Origin: Earliella scabrosa
Taxonomy: Eukaryota > Basidiomycota > Agaricomycetes > Polyporales > Polyporaceae
NCBI GenBank assembly: GCA_022605405.1
Contig: JABYQQ010000007.1
Coordinates: forward strand, 248,001-312,000
DNA length: 64,000 nucleotides
Direction: 5' to 3'
The notes under the pieces were generated by a model. That model was not told the DNA's origin, did not search any database, and saw only the letters and a program-made list of their open reading frames with translations. Both the position numbers and the translations under genes were made by a program. Of this stretch, positions 45,815 through 56,847 are shown one piece after another. The first letter of the stretch is position 1; every line of letters begins with the position of its first letter.

Positions 45815-47583
45815 ATGGCCTCCTTGACTGTGTTCTCTCCGCAAATACTTCAGCTGATCTGCGACTATTGTAATCTTACCTCACTGCTCGAGCTCACCAC
45901 AACTTGCCATCTGCTCTTCAATCACGCCGTTCGACGGATCTGGCACACAGTGCCGAATTTTGCCGTCCTGATCTACACCCTCCCTGAAGATGTATGGAGA
46001 AGGAGACGTGATCATGGGAGATTAAGGGAGCGCATATGGAAACTGGTATGTTTCAAGCCACTCCGAGCATCCCTGTGGTATGTTGAGGCTCATGATGCGT
46101 GCGCATGCCGATGCACGTCCAGACCGTAACTCGTGAAATCAATGAGACGGATCTCGCACGTGCACGCTTTCAAATCTACGCCCCATTCGTTCAACAGGTC
46201 ATTGAGCCCGTGTGGACCGAGCGATGGTTGCATGTCGCTGACCAGCGCGCTTGGGATATGCTTGCATGCATCCTGCGACCTGGCTCCTCCTGTCTCCCCA
46301 ACCTACGCCGCATCTCCCGAACCGGAACTGCCCTTGACACATATTGCGAACCGATGCACCTGTTCTTCGGGCCTCGCTTGCAAGAACTCACTTTCTTCGT
46401 TCATCGTCTCCAGGGGGAGCGCCATGCCGATTCTTCTGCCGTCCCAGAGAACGACGAGACGGTGATGGGCCTCTTGACGCTAGCTCAGCATCCTACGGAC
46501 ATCCGAAGACTCGAGATATCAGGCAGTAGAACCGGGTGTAACATACAAGCCTTGCTCGTGAATGTCATAGTCAAGATTCCCTGGCTACGGGCTTTCCGTT
46601 CCCACAGTGATCTCCCCTTACTTCCTCCTGCCTTGGAATACTTTGCTTCCTCGCACACCCTTCGATCCCTGGACATTCACATCGGCTCGGACAACTATCT
46701 ATCCGATGTTCCCTCCACGTACAATAATGCCTTTTCTCGTTTGACGGAGATCACGGTCAGGGCCGATACAGTGGAATGGTGCGTCTCCTTTGCGGAGAAC
46801 TTGCGTTCGCCCAGTATCAAGACCATAAGCCTGTACGCGTCTGAGGACGCATCTCCTTCCTCCTACGCGCATCTCTTCACAGTCCTCGCGGATCGTCCCT
46901 CCAACAATCGTCTCAGGGCAGTTAGCATTCAGTTCAACTCCTCGGACCCTTGCGAGCCGGTCGCTCTCTCGCTGGACATCATATCCCCCCTCTTCAGTCT
47001 TCGCTCGCTCCACGCTATCGATCTAGCAGGTAGTTGTTACGCAGCCCTGGACGATCGCGCACTCATCCAGACGGCGGACGCATGGCCTCAACTGCAGACA
47101 GCCGAACTTTGTTCCTCGTATCGCAGAGACACCTCGGCTCCCCTCGCGACGTTCTCCGATGTCGGTCTTCTCGCGCAGCGATGTCCTCGACTGCAGACCT
47201 TCAGCATCCCCCTACAAAACGTCCCTACGGGCAATGTCTTCTCCCTACTCCCCGTCGGGAGTACAGCTGACACAATTACACGCTCTGGGCTAAGCCAGCT
47301 CGTAGAGCTCGGTGTTGGTGGGGCAAAAATAACGCAGGCAGATGTCGTGCCTATGGCGGCGGTACTCTCGCACTGGTTTCCCCGGATCAAGGAAGTAGTG
47401 TACGACATGGAGGAACCTCCCGAGGAATTGTTCCTTGGGTATGATGCCCGCGATGTCATATACCTCGCACACGAGGTCTACCGGGAGCGGTGGGATGCAG
47501 TGGCGAATCTTGTACGTTCGTTTGCAATCGTACGAGCGCAGAAGCGGTGGTGGGCTAGGGCGCGAATTTCAGGCTGTCGATGA
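45815..47583 (+). CDS. F-box/LRR-like paralogue A
   Basis: Exons 45815-46045 and 46123-47583 join in phase 0 to give 563 residues. Exon 1: MASLTVFSPQILQLICDYC, TTCHLLFNHAVRRIWHTV, FAVLIYTLPEDVW. Exon 2 opens with TVTREINETDLARARF and continues with Leu-rich segments (LPNLRRISRTG, RRLEISGSRTG, LRSLDIHIGSDNYL), a conserved LRSLHAIDLAGSCYAALDD, and a C-terminus rich in Arg and Trp (AQKRWWARARISG). Nearly identical exon layout to the copy at 50873, with high nucleotide identity over the first exon, so the two are recent duplicates. No lesions. Confidence 0.78.
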
Positions 47584-47696
47584 GCTCAAACCGCTTGTAG
47601 ACACCGTCAGTATGTACGATTCTTGGCTTTGGCGGTTTGGGCCAGCAGCGTACTCCTTTACGGTATAAGTGGAAACAATACTCACTTTGTACAGTG

Positions 47697-47860
47697 TTAT
47701 GACAAGAAGTTGAATTATGTGACTGCCTCCACAAGCTTGTCTTTGGAGAGAGCGACCTGCGCATCTGCATCCATATGTGTTTCAACAGTCCGCACACTCA
47801 GACATTCGAGGTGCAAATTCCATATGTATAGAAGCATGTTGACATAAATCTCCAAGCCAT
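47697..47860 (+). pseudogene. Relic of the 3' end of a DUF6533 gene
   Basis: Nucleotide similarity, by eye, to the 3' end of the DUF6533 gene and its flank (42690-42850): TATGACAAG, GGAGAG, CAGTCCGCA and CAGACAT occur in the same order and spacing. It no longer encodes the protein. It sits at the same place relative to monooxygenase 2 as the DUF6533 gene does to monooxygenase 1, so it is a remnant of the duplicated unit. Confidence 0.45.
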
Positions 47861-47994
47861 TTCGGGTAGTAGTTTGAAAGACGTCGGTGAGTGAGTACCC
47901 GGATTATGACGACGTCTGTGTGACGGTGTAGTCATGGCATTGTTCACTGGATAGGTAAGAGGGCATACGCATACAATACAGTCAATCTCATTCT

Positions 47995-49947
47995 TCAGCC
48001 GGCCGTAACCGCAATGCCCTTAAGCCCGCCATCCTCTAGCCACTTCTCTAGCACACTCCTGAAGCTGTTGAGACCCTCGGCCCACGGTGCCCCTCGCGCC
48101 GACTTGAACTGGCTCTGGGGATCCGCAATCCTATCTCTCTCGCCCTCGTTGTTGAGGTAGCTCGGCGTGCAGCCCGAAACCGCCGCATACCACGCCGCCC
48201 TCTTCACGATCTCGAGCGTCCAGGCTTCTTCCGCCTCCTTCGTCACCTCCACCGTCAACTTGTCCGACCAACCACCAGCCTGCTTCACCGCCTCCTTCAG
48301 GACGCTCGCTACGTGTGTCGCTAAGGTGTCCACCGTACAGGTGAAGTTCGCTGTCACCCCCGACTGGCTAGGTCCCGGGAAAAAGAAGTTTGGATAACCG
48401 TTCGTCGCGATACCGTGGAGTGTCCCCGCGCCGTCCTCGATCCACTTGTCGTCAATCGACCGCCCACCCTTACCCCACACCTCCACGCATGCCCTCGAGG
48501 CCGGACTCCCGGTACCCGACACGGGAGAAACATATCCCGTCGACAAGACCAACACGTCGACAGGGTACTCCTCGCCGTTGACCACGACGCCATGGGCAGT
48601 GACTCGATCCACGCCCTTCCCGTCAGTATCGACGAGCGTTACGTTGGGCCGGTTGAACGCGGGCAGGTAGTTGTCGTGAAACGTCGGACGCTTGCACCAG
48701 GATGGGTACCATGGCTTCAGCTTCTCCGCCGTCACCTTATTCTGCACGATCGCGTCCACGCGCGCGCGCACCCGCGCGGTACGCTCCAGGTCCATCGCAT
48801 GTAGCGCAGCGATGTGCTCAGGGATGCGCTCGGGAGCCACAGGCCCGCGAACGCCGCCGCTAGCAGGACCACCAATGAGAGCTGCGTACGAGGGTATGCG
48901 TGACCACGCGTCTTCAACAAGGTTCTTCGCTGGGCGGTCGGGGTCGCCGGCGACCCACGCGCTGAAGTTTCGCGAGCGGGCAAGCTGCCAACCCTTCTCC
49001 GCCGCGATCTTTGTGCGCCACTCCTCCGGGTCCGTGGGTCTCTGGCCGCGCTCGTCCACGCTGGATGGCGTACGTTGGAACACGAAGAGCTGCTTAGCGC
49101 TCCGCGCGAGCTGAGGCACAACCTGCACGGCGGTCGCGCCGGTCCCTATGATCCCGACGCGCTTGTCCGCAAGCGCGGGGAGGTCCCAATCGGTAGGCGA
49201 ACCACCTGTAGCGGCATAGTCCCAGCGCGACGTGTGAAAGAAGACTCCGAAGAAGTCCTCGAGCCCTTGGAGGCGCGGGATGTGCGGTGCGTTGAGCACG
49301 CCCGCCGCAAGGAAGAGGAACTGGGCGTGCACCTGCAGGGAGCGCTTCTCCACATCGTCTCCGCGCCCACGCGTCTCAGTCGCTTGCACAATCCAACGTT
49401 TGGTGTCCTCGTTCCACCGCGCGGCCGTGTACCGCGACCGCCAGAGGGCCTTGTCGGTGAGGTTCCACATCGACGCGATGCGCTCAGCATGCTCCCGCAA
49501 CTCCGACCCGTGCGCGTACTTGGACGTGGGCATATAGCCCGTCTCCTCGAGGAGCGGCATGTAGATGTAGCTCTCGGTGTCGCACATCAAACCCGGATAG
49601 CGATTCCAGTACCACGTACCCCCGAATCCGCCTGCATCGTCGACGAACCGGATGTCCGATGCGCTGAAGCCCGCTTGAATGAGGCGGACAGCGAAGAGGA
49701 GCCCGCCGAAGCCGGCCCCTAGAATGAGGAATTTGACGTCGTCGCCGTCCTTCAACGTAGGCTCCTTGCCATTGAGTGCGTCGTGGTCGACCCAAGGGTC
49801 GTCGGAGAGGAACTTGAACCGATCCGAGTCGGAGAGTCGGATGAACTGGGTTGCGCCTTCGGCGCGGATGCGTTTGTCGCGCTCCTCGATGTACTTCTTC
49901 TGGACCGTTGGGTCAGGCGCTGCTACTCCCGATGCAATGAAAGACAT
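47995..49947 (-). CDS. Baeyer-Villiger-type flavin monooxygenase (copy 2)
   Basis: Tandem duplicate of the gene at 43012-44964, also intronless and exactly 650 residues. The same motifs are intact at the same positions: GAGFGG (77-82), GGTWYWNRYPG (109-119), FFGVFFHTSRWD (232-243; Ser to Phe at the free second position) and GTGATA (268-273). Differences from copy 1 are scattered substitutions with no gap, for instance MSFIASG against MSFVAPG at the start and KGIAVTAG against KGIAVTAN at the end. Both copies therefore seem to be kept functional. It faces away from the F-box gene at 50873. Confidence 0.88.
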   Translation of the reverse strand: MSFIASGVAAPDPTVQKKYIEERDKRIRAEGATQFIRLSDSDRFKFLSDDPWVDHDALNGKEPTLKDGDDVKFLILGAGFGGLLFAVRLIQAGFSASDIRFVDDAGGFGGTWYWNRYPGLMCDTESYIYMPLLEETGYMPTSKYAHGSELREHAERIASMWNLTDKALWRSRYTAARWNEDTKRWIVQATETRGRGDDVEKRSLQVHAQFLFLAAGVLNAPHIPRLQGLEDFFGVFFHTSRWDYAATGGSPTDWDLPALADKRVGIIGTGATAVQVVPQLARSAKQLFVFQRTPSSVDERGQRPTDPEEWRTKIAAEKGWQLARSRNFSAWVAGDPDRPAKNLVEDAWSRIPSYAALIGGPASGGVRGPVAPERIPEHIAALHAMDLERTARVRARVDAIVQNKVTAEKLKPWYPSWCKRPTFHDNYLPAFNRPNVTLVDTDGKGVDRVTAHGVVVNGEEYPVDVLVLSTGYVSPVSGTGSPASRACVEVWGKGGRSIDDKWIEDGAGTLHGIATNGYPNFFFPGPSQSGVTANFTCTVDTLATHVASVLKEAVKQAGGWSDKLTVEVTKEAEEAWTLEIVKRAAWYAAVSGCTPSYLNNEGERDRIADPQSQFKSARGAPWAEGLNSFRSVLEKWLEDGGLKGIAVTAG

Positions 49948-50872
49948 GACTGAGCGTAGCCGAGGGGTGGGTGGTCAATTGGGGTCTGGAGTAAGGCTGC
50001 ATGCGTGTCCGTTGGTATAAAGGGCCAAATTCCTCTGAATTGACTACATGGGCTTACCGTAACGACGTCGACTCCCTTACAGCGTGAGAGATGCTCGGCA
50101 ACGGCGATTTGCTCCAGTCCCCACCACGATCCGATGCGAACGCCCCGTGGCGTCCATGGTGCACATGGGCAACTCTGCTGGTCTCCCGTTAGCAATTCAA
50201 CCACTCGATATAATCACGAAAGACTCTCACGGTGAGATTCATCACACAGGAAGTGACCATCCGGTCAGTCCTGGGTTAAGTAGGATGGGAACTGCTTAAT
50301 AAGGACTTTGCTCACCAGTACTCGATGGCTTTTAGTAGTAGCACAGCTACTGTCCCCAAACCCATCGCAGAGATTTCGCGGTACGCAGATCTCGATACTC
50401 CGGGTCGAACACTTCGTACTCACCACTGGCATGCGTGTGCTGGCCGTACGTAACGACGCGTGAATTTTAGTGGCACATGGTTCTCTGTGACCACACCTTA
50501 CAAGAAATCTTACAATCAAGTGAGCATCTGCCACGTCGAGCGTCCCCCTCCCTCGAACCTTGGCTACCTGTGCTTCCGAGTCGTCACTGATCTTGTATGT
50601 TGTACGTCCCATCGAAATCGTGTCCAATCTGGGGTACAGCGAGCTGTAGATGCTAGGTCCGGCAGAAGCAGACGTATGGATTTCGAGCGAGAGCTTCAAG
50701 GGGTGGGTCGAGGACTCGTTCACATTCAAGCTCGAGTTGACGTCTACATAGTACCTTCAGCGCTTACTAATTAGCACTCGGACTCCGGAGCGCCCTTCCT
50801 GTTTGTTCTCCGCTCTCTCCATCGCCAGATTCGCCACTCAGTACTCAGTACCCATCCTACATCATAATCAGC
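49948..50872. promoter_or_regulatory. Divergent intergenic region, monooxygenase 2 / F-box B
   Basis: Second copy of the bidirectional promoter region, 925 bp. Contains TATAAAG near 50016 in plus orientation, which points away from the monooxygenase. No gene visible. Confidence 0.45.
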
Positions 50873-52602
50873 ATGAACTCCTTAACTGTGTTTCCTCCGC
50901 AAATACTTCAGCTGATCTGCGATTATTGCAATCTCAACTCACTGCTCGAACTCACCACAACTTGCCGCCTTCTCTTCGACCACGCCGCTCGACGGATCTG
51001 GCGCACGTTACCGGATTTCGCTGTACTGATATTCACTCTTCCTGAGGATGTATGGACAATGAGACGTGACCGTGGGGGATGGGTGGAGCGCATATGGAAA
51101 CTGGTATGTCTCAATCCATCCATGTGGTGTGCTGAGGGTCATAATGCATGCCGACATACATCCAGACAGTGACTCGTGAACTTACTGAGACGGACCTCAC
51201 ACGCTTTCGAATCTACGCCCCCTTCATCGAAGAGGTCATTGAGCCCGTGTGGAGGACCGTCGACTGGTTGCATATGGCCGACAAGCGTGCTTGGGATATG
51301 CTTGCATCCATCCTGTCGCCCGGCTGTCTCCCGAATCTACGCCGCATCTCCCGGAGCGGAGCCGTTCTGGACACATATTGCGAACCAATCCACCTCTTCA
51401 TTGGGCCTCGCTTGCAAGATCTCACTTTCTTTGTCCATCGTGTCCCGAGGCACCCGGACTCCGATGCCTCTGCCATCCCAGAACACGACGGGACGGTGAA
51501 AGCCCTCATGACGCTGGCTCAGCATCCTGTGGATATCCGAAAACTAGAGATATCAGGCACTGGAACAGGGAGTAACGTTCAAGCGTTGCTGACGGACGTC
51601 ATAGTCAAGCTACCCCGGCTACAAGCCTATCGTTCCTTCGGTGATCTCTCCATACTTCCTCATGCCTTGGAACATTTTGCTTCCTCGCACACCCTCCAGT
51701 CCCTCGACATTCACGTTAATGCGGCCCAGTACCCACTCGGTGTTCCCTCCACGTACAGGAATGCATTCTCTTGCTTGACGAACATCACAGTCAGGGCTGA
51801 TACAGTCGAATGGTGCGTCTCCTTTGCGGAGAACCTTGGTTCACCCAGTATCGAGAAGATAAGCCTGTACGCGTCTCAGCACGCATCGTCATCCTCTATC
51901 TACGCGCGTCTCTTCGCAGTCCTTGCCGAACGTCCCTTCAACAACAGTCTCAGGGCACTCAGCATTGAGTTTAACCCCCTCCACAACTCGACCTGCGAGC
52001 CGGTCGCTCTCTCTCTTGACATCATATCTCCCCTCTTCGGTCTTCGCTCGCTTCAATCTATCAGATTGGCCGGCATTTGCTACGCAGTGCTTGACGATCA
52101 TGCACTCATCCAGATGGCGGACGCATGGCCGCACCTGGAGGCAGCCACACTCTGCTCCTGGTATCGCAGAGACCCATCGGCTCCCCTCGCGACGTTCTCA
52201 GGTGTCGCTCTCCTCGCGCACAGATGTCCGCAACTGCGGACCTTCAGCATCCCCCTAGAAGACATTGCTGTGGGACACCTCCCCACTCTGCTCCCTGTCG
52301 AGAGTACGAGTGACTCAACGTCACGCTCTGGGTCATGCGCGCTTCGGGATCTCGGGATTGGCGGTGCAAAAATAGCGCAGGCAGATGTCGTACCGATGGC
52401 GGCGGTGCTTTCGCACTGGTTCCCCCAGCTCGAGGATGTGGAGTACTTTGAGCTCGACGGAGATGATGCGGAAGAAGCACTTTTTCTCGCAGAGGAGGTC
52501 TACCGCGGACGGTGGGACGAAGTTGCGGACCTTGTGCGTTCGTTCGCGACCGTACGAGCGCAGGAGCGGCGGTGGGCTGCCGGGAATCCAGGCGACCGAT
52601 GA
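50873..52602 (+). CDS. F-box/LRR-like paralogue B
   Basis: Exons 50873-51103 and 51166-52602, 555 residues. Exon 1 reads MNSLTVFPPQILQLICDYC and FAVLIFTLPEDVW; exon 2 starts TVTRELTETDLTRFRIY. The Leu-rich body matches paralogue A segment by segment (LPNLRRISRSG, RKLEISGTGTG, LQSLDIHVNAAQYP, LRSLQSIRLAGICYAVLDD) and ends AQERRWAAGNPGDR. It forms the second F-box/monooxygenase pair with 47995-49947. Substitutions against A are frequent in the repeat part, and the F-box exon is the best conserved, as expected if target recognition diverges faster than binding to the ligase. Confidence 0.78.
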
Positions 52603-52736
52603 GCTTGTTCTCCTAGGCCTGACAAACACGAAGTATACGTATAGGGACATTGTTGGGAAATCACCACGTACAATACCTAGCTTGTCATGTTCTACCATTT
52701 GTGTTGACTCGCTTGGCCTGCGGCGGTTCTGATACA

Positions 52737-52985
52737 CGTACCGAACCCGCCCCCGTCGTCGACGAATCGAATGGCTGAAGCGCTGAGCCGCTTGGATGAG
52801 GCAGATGGCGGAGAGCCCGCTGAAGCTGGCACTCAGAATGAGGCATATGGCGTCGTCGCCGTGCGAGGCCCTTTGGCGTTGAGTGCGTCGTGGTCAACCC
52901 AAGGGTCGCCTGACAGGAACCTGAGTCGATTCGGACAAACCAGGGTTGCGCCTTCCGCGCGGATGCGCTTGTCCCGCCCAAAACC
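52737..52985 (-). pseudogene. Relic of a third Baeyer-Villiger monooxygenase
   Basis: Nucleotide alignment by eye to the first third of copies 1 and 2 (about codons 27-112): shared blocks include GTCGTCGACGAA, GAGTGCGTCGTGGTC, AACCCAAGGGTCG and GCGCGGATGCG in the same order on the same strand, with small deletions in between. The open frame is lost and the rest of the gene is missing. Confidence 0.75.
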
Positions 52986-53096
52986 GGTGTTTCAAAGCAG
53001 TGAGTTCTAGTATTAGATTAATACTCCTCCTTGCGAATGCGAGCTATTACTAGGATCAGAAAACCATGGCCGGCGTCATCGGCCCGATTCCCAACC

Positions 53097-54097
53097 TCAG
53101 GACTTCTGGAGGCTCTTGGACAGCTCGTCGAGTCCCTGCCCGCCACTCATCATGCCGTCCTGTCCGAATCGCCATCCGTCAGATATTAGGCCCGGTGAAC
53201 GAGGAGGATCAACTGGGGCTGACTTACCGCCATCGAAGTGGGCACCCATCTCGACACAAACTTGACTGCCCCGCTATTCGCACCCTTCCAGACCTGGCCA
53301 CTCTTCCCGTTGCCCACGACATCGTCCACGAGCGAGGCCGCAAGCTCGTCGGGCGAGCCGCCCTTGGGCCCCGCCTCGCCCTTGGCCCACTTCGAAATGG
53401 TATCCCTGATGAGGGCATAGCGGCTGGCCGGGGGCAGCTCGACGTCGGGCTCGTTCGCGTGGAACGGGGTGGACACGGTGCCCACGAGGACGGTCAGCAC
53501 CGAGACGCCGAAGGGCGCGAGTTCCAGGCGCAGGGTGTCCGAGAGGATGTTCAGGGCGGCCTTGGAGGAGGAATACACGCCTGACATGAGTACGTCAGCC
53601 GGTCAACAAGTGCTGCAAAGTATCAGTCTGAATGGATATGTCGGGAACCCACCGATCCAGGGCGTGTTCACCACGGCGCCGACGCTGCTGATGTTGACGA
53701 CGCGGCCCTTGCTGGCAATCAGCAGGTCGGCGAAGGCCTGCGTGGTGCGGAGGGGCCCCCACACGTTGGTGTCGTGCACACGCCTGGCTTGCTCCAGATC
53801 CGCGTCTAGCAGCGGGATGGTGTAGCCGGCGCCGGCATTGTTGACCAGGACGTCGAGGCGTCCGGCGCGGTCGTCGCCCTTAACGGCGGCCACGGCGTCC
53901 GCGACCGACGAGGGTGAGGTCACGTCAAGCGCGAGGGTCTTGACGTTGGGCAGCGCGGTGAGCGTGGTCGGGATTTTGGACGGGTCGCGCGCTGTGGCGA
54001 AGACGGTGTGGCCGGCCTTCGCGAGGGCGTCGGCGAGGGCCGCGCCGATGCCGTTTGCTGAGCAGCCTGTTATCAGGATGGTCTTCTTGGATGTCAT
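53097..54097 (-). CDS. Short-chain dehydrogenase/reductase
   Basis: NAD(P)H-dependent oxidoreductase, about 300 residues in three exons. Cofactor motif TGCSANGIG (residues 10-18), NNAGAG (86-91), the catalytic Ser in NISSVG, and the catalytic YSSSK brought together by an intron (PWI then GVYSSSKAA; donor after the first base of the Gly codon). Exon 2 ends KFVSRWVPTSMA, and a short last exon gives DGMMSGGQGLDELSKSLQKS with stop at 53097-53099. The layout resembles classical 1-acyl-dihydroxyacetone-phosphate reductase-like fungal members, but the substrate is uncertain. It lies between the monooxygenase relic and an inverted-repeat element, so it seems to have been placed inside the third repeat unit. 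Confidence 0.85.
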
Positions 54098-54150
54098 TCA
54101 AGTTCTTCTGTCTGTTGTTCTTCCTTGTCGCGCTACTAGTACTGCCGCTA

Positions 54151-54736
54151 CATCAGGAACGGGGATTTGATCCATGGCCTCCATATGGCAGCGTATGGCG
54201 TCATGGCGCCCTGGAAATCCCCCCCGATCATATGGAGATCGCGATCTCCATCCCGCGCCGGATGGAAACGCCCGGTTCCATGTGGAGACAGCTTTTTCCA
54301 TGCAATGCCATCCCAAGGACATCTTTCACAATACTGTCTTCAGGCATACGGAATCGCTGTGAGACCCTAAGTTTGTATTGTCTACACTCATACGAAGTGT
54401 CCCGCATAGTCCGAACGAACGAGACAAGCCAGGCTCTGTTGATGGGTGTAAGCGCTGGTAAGCTTGCAGATGCCGGCAGTTCATTCTGGATGCAGTTATG
54501 CATCAATACTCACCGGAACGTCTACGATAGAGGTAACAGTACCTATCCATACAAAAACTTGTGTCCTGCAAGTAAAGAGGAAGTGCCATGGAAAAGAGTG
54601 TCCTGCATGGATAATGTGTCTCCAGATGGAGACGGGCGTTTCCAGCCGGTAATGTGCGGATCAAGTTGATCACTCCGGCGTCCCATGGCGCCGTGGAAAA
54701 GCTGTCTCCATATGGAGGAAAACCGGTTTCCTGATG
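54151..54736. mobile_element. Inverted-repeat element (candidate MITE)
   Basis: The ends CATCAGGAA (54151) and its complement (ending 54736) are each flanked by TA. The arms are imperfect inverted repeats; the best pair is 54257-54305 against 54601-54650, sharing TGGAAACGCCCG, TGGAGACA and TCCATGCA in inverse order. Many internal copies of CCATATGGAG and a palindrome (TGGAGATCGCGATCTCCA near 54233-54250) occur in the left arm. No transposase frame. A TA duplication would suit a Tc1/mariner-type origin, but the arms are too diverged to be sure. Confidence 0.55.
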
Positions 54737-55046
54737 TAAGGAGGAGGAGGACTGAGGAAGAAGAGGCGAAAATACAATGCGCGCGCCCAGCGCCGCGTCC
54801 CAGACGTTGTGCACCAGGCTGCCGCAAAGCCCAGTGGGATGACGCGGACAAGTGGCCGTCTGTGGCCGTGAAGTCGTGGGTTCAAGTAAGACTTCCCGAT
54901 TTGGATAGCAGTAGTTACGCGCTACGATACGTCTCGGCCCGTTCTCTTCAGTTTCCGAATCCGACGCGCGCCCATGCTTGGACTTCTTCTCTCTACTACA
55001 TCCTAAGCTTCCTCCTCTCGACCCTCCATGCGGCTACAAGACAACC

Positions 55047-56847
55047 ATGTCATCGTTATCCGCGTTCCCTGCGCAAATACTTGAAATGATCTGCGACCAC
55101 TGCACCACCACATCGCTGCTCGCCCTCAGCACGACCAGTCACACCCTCTTCAAGCACGCAGCTCCCCGGATCTGGCGCACACTCCCAGAATTCGCCGTAC
55201 TGATCTACACCCTCCCTCAAGATTCGTGGAAGAGACGCGAGCATAAGACATTGAGGGACAATGTATGGAACCTGGTGCGTCGCAGTGCATTCCTATGGGT
55301 TCAGGAGCCTCGCCGGGGCCCGGAAATGCTGACATGTATCTTAGACCATCACCCGCGCTCTCACCGAGGCGGACATCGTCCGCTTTCGCGTGTACGCACC
55401 CTTCGTTCAACAAGTCACCCATCCGCCGTGGACGGTCAAACAACGGACGCATGTGGTGGAACACAGTACGTGGATGCTGCTGGAGGATATCTTGGAACCA
55501 GGCTGTCTCCCAAACTTGCGCCGCATCACCAAGAAAGGTGCCGTGCTGGCCAATCCTTGCGAATACATTCACCTCTTCATCGGTCCTCGCCTGGAAGACC
55601 TCAAGTGTTACGTGTCTGCTACCTGGAGGCAGAACGACTCGGCTAGCGCCGAAGACGAGTGGATAGTAAAGGTGCTCATGTCCCTCTCCCGGTATCCTAC
55701 CAGCATCCGCAAATTGGAGATGTTGGGCATCGTCACCGGCGACAGCGTGCCTGCGTTGCTGTCGAACACCATAGCCAAGATGTCCCAGCTGGAAAGGTTC
55801 ATCTCCTTCCGCGACATCCCGCTGCTTCCTAAGGCCTTGGACCATCTCGCGTCCTTGTCTACCCTCCACATCCTCGACATCCACGTCAAATCAGCTGACT
55901 ATCCACGCGGTGTCCCCTCCGCATACGCCGATCCATTCCCTCATCTGATTGATGTCACAGTCAGTGCCGATACGGTGGCATGGATCGTCGCGTTTGCGCA
56001 GAACCTCCGCTCTCCCTCCCTCCAGATGATAGGTCTACAGGCTCCTCAGCACGCGCCATCTGCCACCTACTCTGAGCTCTTCGCAGTCCTTGCGGACCGT
56101 CCATCCAACAACAACCTAAGGGCGCTCCTCGTCCAGTTCGACGTGCCGAACCCAACGTGCGCGCCCGCGGCGCTCTCGACGGACATCATCTCCCCCCTCT
56201 TCAGCCTTCGATCGCTCGAGACCATCACCGTGAAAGGCAACTGCTACGCCGCGCTCGACGATCACGGCCTCGCCACGATGGGCGACGCATGGCCACACCT
56301 CCAAGCCGCCGAGTTCTGCTCCTCGTACGGCGGAACCGCATCCGCCGCTCCCGCTCTCCCTCCCCGCGCGACATTCGCCGGCGTCCAAACTCTCACGCAG
56401 AAATGCCCGAACCTCCAGATCCTCAGCATCCCCCTCGCCGACGTGCACGCCGACGAGCTCGCGGCCGTGCTCGAGCAGAAGCCCTTCCCGCGCGCGAGCG
56501 ACGGGGCGGCGCTCTCGAGCTGGGAGCTCTCGGAGCTGGCGGAGCTCGGGGTGGGCGCGGCGACGCTCGAGGAGGCGGACGTCCTGCCTATGGCCGCGGT
56601 CCTCTCGCAGTGGTTTCCGTCGCTCGAGCACGTGGACTATTATCCGGAGTACGACCCCGCGGAGCCGTTGTCTGTCTCTCCTGAGTCGGACGTGATCAGG
56701 GGCAGATGGGCGGAGGTCGCGAGCCTCGTCCCTTCGTTTGGGACTGTGCGGCTGCAGGAGCGGCGCCGCGCTGTGCGCACTCGGAGGCTTTGGGCTGACG
56801 AGTTTGCGTTCGAGCTTGATTCTCTCCCGAGCTCCGACTCCGAGTAG
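55047..56847 (+). CDS. F-box/LRR-like paralogue C
   Basis: Exons 55047-55274 and 55345-56847, 576 residues. Exon 1: MSSLSAFPAQILEMICDHC, HTLFKHAAPRIWRTL, FAVLIYTLPQDSW. Exon 2 starts TITRALTEADIVRFRVYAPF and has the same chain of Leu-rich segments as A and B (RKLEMLGIVTGDSVP, LHILDIHVKSADYP, LRSLETITVKGNCYAALDD), with a longer C-terminus ending in an acidic DSLPSSDSE. GC content rises strongly in its last 500 bp compared with A and B. It is the F-box member of the third, decayed repeat unit. Confidence 0.78.

Larger units (their letters stand above)
42640..56847. repeat. Tandem monooxygenase/F-box module (three units)
   Basis: Unit 1 is 42640-47583 (end of a DUF6533 gene, monooxygenase minus, F-box plus). 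Unit 2 is 47697-52602 with the same order and matching flank: both have CAGTCCGCA followed by CAGACAT and similar sequence between the DUF6533 end and the monooxygenase stop. Unit 3 starts with a monooxygenase relic at 52737, is interrupted by a dehydrogenase gene and an inverted-repeat element, and ends with an F-box gene at 56847. The unit length of about 5 kb is the same for the first two. Confidence 0.75.
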
